Of a stretch of 64,000 nt of DNA, positions 58,960 through 64,000 are shown piece by piece. The DNA is taken from positions 2,945,501-3,009,500 of the forward strand of contig NZ_JALEBH010000001.1 of assembly GCF_022758885.1 (NCBI RefSeq). Reading direction: 5' to 3'. The notes under the pieces were generated by a model that worked only from the letters and a program-made list of their open reading frames with translations, searched no databases and was not told the DNA's origin. Numbering within the stretch: position 1 is the stretch's first letter; each line of letters begins with the position of its first letter. The stretch comes from Sphingobium sp. BYY-5. GTDB taxonomy: Bacteria > Pseudomonadota > Alphaproteobacteria > Sphingomonadales > Sphingomonadaceae. The translations under genes and the position numbers were made by a program.

Positions 58960-60108
58960 ATGACGAACGAACCGGATCATGACCTGGCGATCATCGGCGG
59001 CGGCCTGGCGGGCGGGCTGATCGCGCTCGCCTTTGCGGCGTTGCGGCCGGAGGTGCGGCTGCTGCTGGTCGAGCAGGGGGAACAGGCCGGGGGCAATCAT
59101 ATCTGGTCCTTTTTCGACGGCGACGTGGCGCTCAGGGACCGTTGGCTGGTCGACCCGCTGATCGCGCATCGCTGGCCGCAGGGGCATGAGGTGCGTTTCC
59201 CCGATTATGCGCGGCGGCTGGACACGCCCTATAACAGCGTCACATCTGTCCAGTTCGCTGTCCATCTTCGGCGGGTGCTGGGCGACCGGCTGCTGACCGG
59301 GGCGGTGGTGACGGGCCTGTCGCCGCAGGGCATCACCCTGGCGGACGGGCGATCGATCAGGGCCGGGGCGGTCATCGACGCGCGGGGAGCGGGGGATATG
59401 TCCGTTTTGCGCTGCGGCTGGCAGAAATTCGTCGGCCATGCGTTGCGATGCGAAGCGCCCCATGGGATCGACCGCCCGGTCATCATGGACGCGACTGTCG
59501 AGCAGCAGGACGGCTATCGCTTCGTCTATCTGCTGCCCTGGGATGACCGGACCCTCTTCGTCGAGGATACCTATTACAGCGATTCGCCCGATCTGGATGT
59601 GCCGGCGATCGATGCGCGGATCGCCGCCTATGCGCAGGCGCGGGGCTGGCGCGCGGAAGTGATCCATCGCGAGCAGGGGGTGTTGCCGGTGGTCCATGGC
59701 GGGGATTTCGACCTTTACTGGCCCAAGGATGATCCAGTAGCGCGTGCGGGCGTCAGGGCCGGGCTGTTCCAGCCGATGACCGGCTATTCGCTGCCCGATG
59801 CGGTGCGATTCGCGCTCTGGCTGGCGGATCGGCCGCTGGATGACCTGCCCATTGCGACCCGCGCCTATGCAGGGGCGCATTGGCGGCGGGGCGGCTATTA
59901 CAGGTTGTTGGGCCGGATGTTGTTCGGCGCCGCCCGGCCGGACCAGCGCTGGCGGGTCTTTGCGCGTTTCTATCGGTTAAGGCCGGCGCTGATCCAGCGT
60001 TTCTATGCCGGGCGATCGACGATCGCCGACCGCATCCGCATCTTGTGCGGACGGCCCCCCGTGCCCATAAGGGACGCCATGCGAACATTGTGGAATACGC
60101 CCGCCTGA
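58960..60108 (+). CDS. crtY: Lycopene beta-cyclase
   Basis: A 382-residue FAD-dependent cyclase converting lycopene to beta-carotene. It shows the dinucleotide motif LAIIGGGLAGGLIALAF, NHIWSFF, YNSVTSVQFAVHL, VIDARGAG and the QPMTGYSLPDAVRFALWLAD segment near the end typical of CrtY. It is the first gene of the crt run, and its TGA overlaps the crtI start (TGATG). Confidence 0.94.
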   Translation: MTNEPDHDLAIIGGGLAGGLIALAFAALRPEVRLLLVEQGEQAGGNHIWSFFDGDVALRDRWLVDPLIAHRWPQGHEVRFPDYARRLDTPYNSVTSVQFAVHLRRVLGDRLLTGAVVTGLSPQGITLADGRSIRAGAVIDARGAGDMSVLRCGWQKFVGHALRCEAPHGIDRPVIMDATVEQQDGYRFVYLLPWDDRTLFVEDTYYSDSPDLDVPAIDARIAAYAQARGWRAEVIHREQGVLPVVHGGDFDLYWPKDDPVARAGVRAGLFQPMTGYSLPDAVRFALWLADRPLDDLPIATRAYAGAHWRRGGYYRLLGRMLFGAARPDQRWRVFARFYRLRPALIQRFYAGRSTIADRIRILCGRPPVPIRDAMRTLWNTPA

Positions 60109-61589
60109 TGGGCAGGACAGCGATCGTCATTGGTGCGGGCTTTGGCGGCCTGGCGCTTGCCATCCGTTTACAGTCGGCGGGGGTGAGCACCACGCTGGTC
60201 GAGGCGCGCGACCGGCCGGGCGGGCGCGCCTATATGTGGGAGAAGGACGGCTTCACCTTCGACGCCGGTCCGACCGTCATCACCGATCCCGATTGCCTGG
60301 CCGAACTGTGGCGCCTGTCGGGCCATGACATGGCGCAGGATGTCGCGCTTGTGCCGGTGTCGCCCTTCTACCGGCTCAACTGGCGTGACGGCACCAATTT
60401 CGACTATTCGAACAATGAAGCGGCGCTGCGGGCGGAAATCGCCAAGCTCGATCCCAACGATGTCGCCGGCTATGAGCGCTTCTGCGACTATGCCGCAGGC
60501 GTTTATGAAGAGGGCTATCGCAAGCTCGGCTCGGTCGCCTTCCTCGACTTCGCGTCGATGATAAAGGCGGCGCCCTCTCTCGCCAAATACCAGGCGTGGC
60601 GGTCGGTCTATTCGGTCGTCGCGTCCCATGTGAAGAATGAGAAGCTGCGCGAGGCGCTGTCCTTCCACACGCTGCTGGTCGGCGGCAACCCGATGAAGAC
60701 CAGCGCCATCTACGCCCTGATCCACAAGCTGGAGAAGGATGGCGGCGTCTGGTTCGCGAAGGGCGGCACCAACAGGCTGGTGCAGGGGATGGCGACCCAT
60801 TTCGAGCGGCTGGGCGGCACGCTGCGCCTGGGGGACGCGGTTACGCGGATCGAAACCTATGGCGACAAGGCGACGGCGGTTCATACCGTGTCGGGCTGGC
60901 GCGGGGAGGCGGACGCCATCGCTACTAATGCCGACCTGATGCACAGCTATCGCGACCTGCTGGGCCATCATCCGCGTGGGCAGAAGCAAGCCGACAAATT
61001 GTCGCAAAAGCGCTGGTCGCCCAGCCTGTTCGTGCTGCATTTCGGCATCAAGGGAAGCTGGCCGGGCATCCCGCATCACATGATCCTGTTCGGACCGCGC
61101 TATGAGGGGTTGCTGACCGATATCTACGATCATGGCGTGCTGCCGCAGGATTTCTCGCTCTATCTGCACCATCCGACCGTCACCGATCCGTCGATGGCGC
61201 CGGACGGGCATTCGACCTTCTATGCGCTCGCCCCGGTGCCGCATATGGGCAAGCTGCCGATCGACTGGGACCAGTTCGGCCCTGCCTATGTCGAACGCAT
61301 CCTGGATGAGATCCAGCATCGGCTGATCCCCGATATCCGATCGCGCATCGTAACCCGCTTCCATTATGCGCCCAGCGATTTCGGACGTGATCTGAACGCG
61401 CATCTGGGCAGCGCCTTCAGCCTGGAGCCGCTGTTGACCCAGAGCGCCTGGTTCCGCGCGCATAATCGCGACGATGTCATTCCTAATCTCTATCTGGTAG
61501 GGGCCGGCACCCATCCCGGCGCGGGCATCCCCGGTGTGGTGGGCAGCGCCAAGGCGACCGCGGCGCTGATGTTGCAGGATTTGGGCTGA
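60108..61589 (+). CDS. crtI: Phytoene desaturase
   Basis: A 493-residue enzyme desaturating phytoene to lycopene. GRTAIVIGAGFGGLALAIRLQ binds FAD, GGRAYMWEKDGFTFDAGPTVIT follows, and the C-terminus has NLYLVGAGTHPGAGIPGVVGSAKATA. The ATG overlaps the crtY stop. The next gene begins 5 bp later. Confidence 0.96.
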   Translation: MGRTAIVIGAGFGGLALAIRLQSAGVSTTLVEARDRPGGRAYMWEKDGFTFDAGPTVITDPDCLAELWRLSGHDMAQDVALVPVSPFYRLNWRDGTNFDYSNNEAALRAEIAKLDPNDVAGYERFCDYAAGVYEEGYRKLGSVAFLDFASMIKAAPSLAKYQAWRSVYSVVASHVKNEKLREALSFHTLLVGGNPMKTSAIYALIHKLEKDGGVWFAKGGTNRLVQGMATHFERLGGTLRLGDAVTRIETYGDKATAVHTVSGWRGEADAIATNADLMHSYRDLLGHHPRGQKQADKLSQKRWSPSLFVLHFGIKGSWPGIPHHMILFGPRYEGLLTDIYDHGVLPQDFSLYLHHPTVTDPSMAPDGHSTFYALAPVPHMGKLPIDWDQFGPAYVERILDEIQHRLIPDIRSRIVTRFHYAPSDFGRDLNAHLGSAFSLEPLLTQSAWFRAHNRDDVIPNLYLVGAGTHPGAGIPGVVGSAKATAALMLQDLG

Positions 61590-61594
61590 AGATC

Positions 61595-62176
61595 ATGAAG
61601 AGACTGGCAGTATATTGCGGATCGGCGACGCCGGCCGACCTGACCTATATCGACGCGGCGCGTCATGTCGGCCGCACGCTGGCGGAGCGGGGCATTGGCG
61701 TCGTCTATGGCGGCGGGCGACTGGGCCTGATGGGCGCAGTGGCGGACGCGGCGCTGGAGGCGGGCGGCGAGGTAATCGGCGTGATCCCCGAAGCGCTGGT
61801 CGGCGCGGAGGTCGCGCATCGAGGCTGTACCGAATTGCATGTCGTCCAGACCATGCACCAGCGCAAGCAGCTCTTCACCGACCTGTCGGACGGCTTCGTC
61901 ACCCTGCCCGGCGGCGTCGGCACGATGGACGAATTGTGGGAAGCGATCAGTTGGGCGCAGCTCGGCTATCATGACAAGCCGGTCGGTCTGCTCAATGTCG
62001 CGGGCTTCTACGACCAGTTGATCGGTTTCAACCGGCAGATGGTGGAAGCAGGCTTCATCCGGGCGCAACATGCCGGGATATTGATCCATGCGGACAGTAT
62101 CGAGGCGCTGATCGACGCCATGGCCGCCTATCAGCCGCACGAGACGATCTTCGCGATGAAGGCGGCGCGGCTTTGA
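61595..62176 (+). CDS. LOG-family nucleotide phosphoribohydrolase
   Basis: A 193-residue LOG protein: VYCGSATPADLTYIDAA, VYGGGRLGLMGAVADAALEAGGEVIGVIP, MHQRKQLF and the catalytic LPGGVGTMDELWEAISWAQLG. It should cleave nucleoside 5'-monophosphates such as cytokinin nucleotides to free base. Its place 5 bp after crtI and before crtB, inside the carotenoid run, is odd and may be only transcriptional. Confidence 0.93.
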   Translation: MKRLAVYCGSATPADLTYIDAARHVGRTLAERGIGVVYGGGRLGLMGAVADAALEAGGEVIGVIPEALVGAEVAHRGCTELHVVQTMHQRKQLFTDLSDGFVTLPGGVGTMDELWEAISWAQLGYHDKPVGLLNVAGFYDQLIGFNRQMVEAGFIRAQHAGILIHADSIEALIDAMAAYQPHETIFAMKAARL

Positions 62177-62184
62177 AATTATAG

Positions 62185-62283
62185 TTCCCCTCCCGCTTGC
62201 GGGAGGGGTTAGGGGAGGGCATGTCTCCGGCTGTGATCCTGACAGACCCTCCCCCGGCCCCTCCCGCAAGCGGGAGGGGAGAA
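62185..62283. repeat. Extragenic palindromic repeat just before crtB
   Basis: CTCCCGCTTGCGGGAG at the left and CTCCCGCAAGCGGGAG at the right flank a middle part, itself closed by GGGGAGGG/CCCTCCCC. The right arm ends GGGAGGGGAGAA at the base before the crtB start. It is inserted between the LOG gene and crtB. Confidence 0.92.
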
Positions 62284-63204
62284 TTGGTCGCCCACGCCCG
62301 CGACAGCATCGCGCGCGGGTCCAAGTCCTTCGCCATGGCGTCCAAGTTGTTCGATCGCGTTACCCGCGAGCGGGCATGGCTGCTCTATGCCTGGTGCCGC
62401 AAGTGCGACGATATCGCCGATGGGCAGGATCATGGCGGGACGCTGCGGGGCGTGGCGGACGGGCAGGCGCGCCTGTCGACCATCCGGGTGTTGACCGACG
62501 CGGCGCTGCGGGGCGATCCGACCGGCGATCCGGCCTTTGACGGATTCGGCCTGGTAATGCGCGAGTGCGCGATTCCCCCCCGCTATGCCCATGACCTGAT
62601 CGAGGGCTTTGCGCTCGACGCGCGCGACTGGCGGCCGCGCAGCGAGGCGGACATGTTGCACTATTGCTATCATGTCGCGGGCGCGGTCGGCTGCATGATG
62701 GCGGTGCTGATGGGGGTCGATCCGCAGGATCAGGCGACGCTTGACCGGGCCTGTGACCTGGGCCTTGCCTTCCAGCTTGCCAATATCGCCCGCGACATCA
62801 GCGAGGATGAGGCGGCGGATCGTTGCTACCTGCCAGAAGCGTGGCTGGTGGAGATGGATATCCCGCCCGGCGAGCATATGAAGCCCTGGGCGCGGCCGCG
62901 TCTGGCGGTGCTGGCGCGGCGTATGGCCGACATGGCGGCCGCCTATGAGGAAAGCGCCCGCCATGGCACCGGCGCGCTGCCGCTGCGCGCGGCCTGGGCG
63001 GTGCTGGCGGCGGCGGGCATCTATGGCGATATCGCGCGGGAAGTCGCGCGGCGAGGCGAACGGGCCTGGGATCATCGAGTGGTGACGCCCACGCGCGACA
63101 AGCTGGGCTGGGTGATCCGGGCAGGTTGCCAGGTGCCGGGCCGTGCACGCCGCTGGCCCGCCGACGCGCCACGCGACACAAAGCTTTGGACCCGGCCGAC
63201 CTGA
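62284..63204 (+). CDS. crtB: Phytoene synthase
   Basis: A 306-residue enzyme condensing two geranylgeranyl diphosphates. The two Asp-rich sites are CRKCDDIADG and FQLANIARDISEDEAADRCYLP. I choose TTG 62284, where GGGAGGGGAGAA, the end of the palindromic repeat, gives a strong ribosome-binding site; an ATG at 62221 would encode a repeat-derived leader. The first residues (VAHARDSIARGSKSF) match the family N-terminus with few or none missing. Last gene of the crt cluster. Confidence 0.92.
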   Translation: MVAHARDSIARGSKSFAMASKLFDRVTRERAWLLYAWCRKCDDIADGQDHGGTLRGVADGQARLSTIRVLTDAALRGDPTGDPAFDGFGLVMRECAIPPRYAHDLIEGFALDARDWRPRSEADMLHYCYHVAGAVGCMMAVLMGVDPQDQATLDRACDLGLAFQLANIARDISEDEAADRCYLPEAWLVEMDIPPGEHMKPWARPRLAVLARRMADMAAAYEESARHGTGALPLRAAWAVLAAAGIYGDIAREVARRGERAWDHRVVTPTRDKLGWVIRAGCQVPGRARRWPADAPRDTKLWTRPT

Positions 63205-63235
63205 ACAAAAAGACCGATGCTTTCGCATAAGAAAA

Positions 63236-63256
63236 TCCTCCCCTGCCAGGGGAGGA
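63236..63256. repeat. Hairpin TCCTCCCC-type repeat after crtB
   Basis: TCCTCCCCTGCCAGGGGAGGA is a near-perfect palindrome related to the arms of the repeat at 25316-25431. It may end the crt transcript. Confidence 0.8.
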
Positions 63257-63308
63257 TGAAGGATTACCCCCGGATGCGCGCGCTGAATTTGCAAACGGCA
63301 TAATCGCC

Positions 63309-63339
63309 AAAAAAAGGGCCGGTACTTTCGTACCAGCCC
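63309..63339 (-). terminator. Terminator of the ammonium transporter gene
   Basis: On the minus strand GGGCTGGTAC pairs with GTACCGGCCC around GAAA, followed by seven Ts. It lies about 75 bp after the amt stop. Confidence 0.85.
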
Positions 63340-63412
63340 AAGGCATGTTCGCAGGAGGAACAAGGTGGGGCGGGCGGGCCATGTCCCGATCGGGCGGCCC
63401 GCCCTGCCAAAT

Positions 63413-64000
63413 TTATAGGTTGTAGGCGCGCTCGCCATGTTCACCGAGGTCGAGGCCTTCATATTCGACCTCCTGGCTGACCCGCAGACCGGTGACGGCC
63501 TTGGCGATGAAGATGGCGATGGCGGTGCCGATCCCCGCCCAGAGGATGGTCACGACGACCGCTTCGATCTGGACGAGCAGCTTGGCGCCGATCTCATAGT
63601 CCGCAGCGCCGGGGCCACCGAAGGCAGGCGAGTAGACGATGGCGGTGCCGATGGCACCGATCATGCCGCCGATGCCGTGGATGCCGAAGGCGTCCAGCGA
63701 GTCGTCATAGCCAAGCTTAGGCTTGAGGACGGTGACGGCATAGAAGCAGACGATCGAGGCGACGGCGCCCAGGATGATCGCACCGAACGGACCGGAGTTG
63801 CCGGCGGCCGGGGTGACAGCGACGAGGCCGGCGATGATGCCCGAGCAGAAGCCCAGTGCCGAACCCTTGTGACCGTTCAGCTTTTCGGCAAGCATCCAGA
63901 ACAGACCGGCGGACGCGGTGGCGACGAAGGTGTTGATCATCGCGAGCGCTGCCGAGCCATTGGCTTCCAGCGCCGAACCGGCGTTGAAGCCGAACCAGCC
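63413..64000 (-). CDS. Ammonium transporter, C-terminal part (partial)
   Basis: The frame enters from beyond the right edge; 195 residues are visible. They match Amt proteins: GWFGFNAGSALEANG, SGIIAGLVAVTPAAG, LDAFGIHGIGGMIGAIGTAI with the second pore His, and the cytoplasmic tail LRVSQEVEYEGLDLGEHGERAYNL, which carries the GlnK-linked EHGE motif. It moves ammonium across the inner membrane and ends with its own terminator. Confidence 0.95.
   Translation of the reverse strand, partial: GWFGFNAGSALEANGSAALAMINTFVATASAGLFWMLAEKLNGHKGSALGFCSGIIAGLVAVTPAAGNSGPFGAIILGAVASIVCFYAVTVLKPKLGYDDSLDAFGIHGIGGMIGAIGTAIVYSPAFGGPGAADYEIGAKLLVQIEAVVVTILWAGIGTAIAIFIAKAVTGLRVSQEVEYEGLDLGEHGERAYNL

Overview
The window is GC-rich DNA from an alphaproteobacterium, most likely a sphingomonad (Sphingobium/Sphingomonas type). 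This is inferred from two long TonB-dependent receptors, a crtY-crtI-crtB carotenoid cluster, the gene order serC-serA-hisZ-purA with a structured leader before serC, a dmeR-dmeF metal-efflux pair, and several families of short GC-rich extragenic palindromes. No rRNA or tRNA gene was recognised.

Left part, about 1-21.8 kb, is accessory DNA. It opens with the C-terminus of an integrase and a winged-helix replication-like protein. Next come a decayed second integrase, a membrane-anchored CadC-like regulator, and an SGNH esterase that shares a phased TTCAG operator with the regulator's own upstream region. An intact IS256-family element with an 8-bp target duplication and an IS1111-type IS110 element with a duplicated end follow. 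From 9.5 to 20.5 kb lies a dense cluster of defence-type genes: an HNH nuclease, a phospholipase-D-type protein, an RNxxxH protein, a cytosine-5 methyltransferase, a receiver-domain protein ending in an RNxxxH motif, a protein with two GHKL ATPase domains, a Vsr endonuclease, a small orphan protein and a PD-(D/E)XK-like nuclease. An IS481-family element closes the cluster. The GHKL protein and the receiver/RNxxxH protein look like a sensor-effector pair built into a restriction-modification neighbourhood, and are the best candidate for an under-described system.

The middle, 21.9-34.8 kb, holds a TonB receptor, a small regulatory module (ribbon-helix-helix protein with palindromic operators, S24-like protein, MerR-like and AlpA-like proteins), an esterase homologue that has lost its nucleophilic serine, and a second TonB receptor translationally coupled to a Tat-exported glycerophosphodiester phosphodiesterase.

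The right part, 34.8-64 kb, is chromosomal core: dapD with a HAD phosphatase, serine/histidine/purine biosynthesis (serC, serA, hisZ, purA), pdxH, a DnaJ-family chaperone, fabI, aroC, recQ, transporters, dmeRF, the carotenoid operon and the end of an ammonium transporter. Extragenic palindromes sit in successive intercistronic gaps here. One of them directly abuts crtB and seems to supply its ribosome-binding site.
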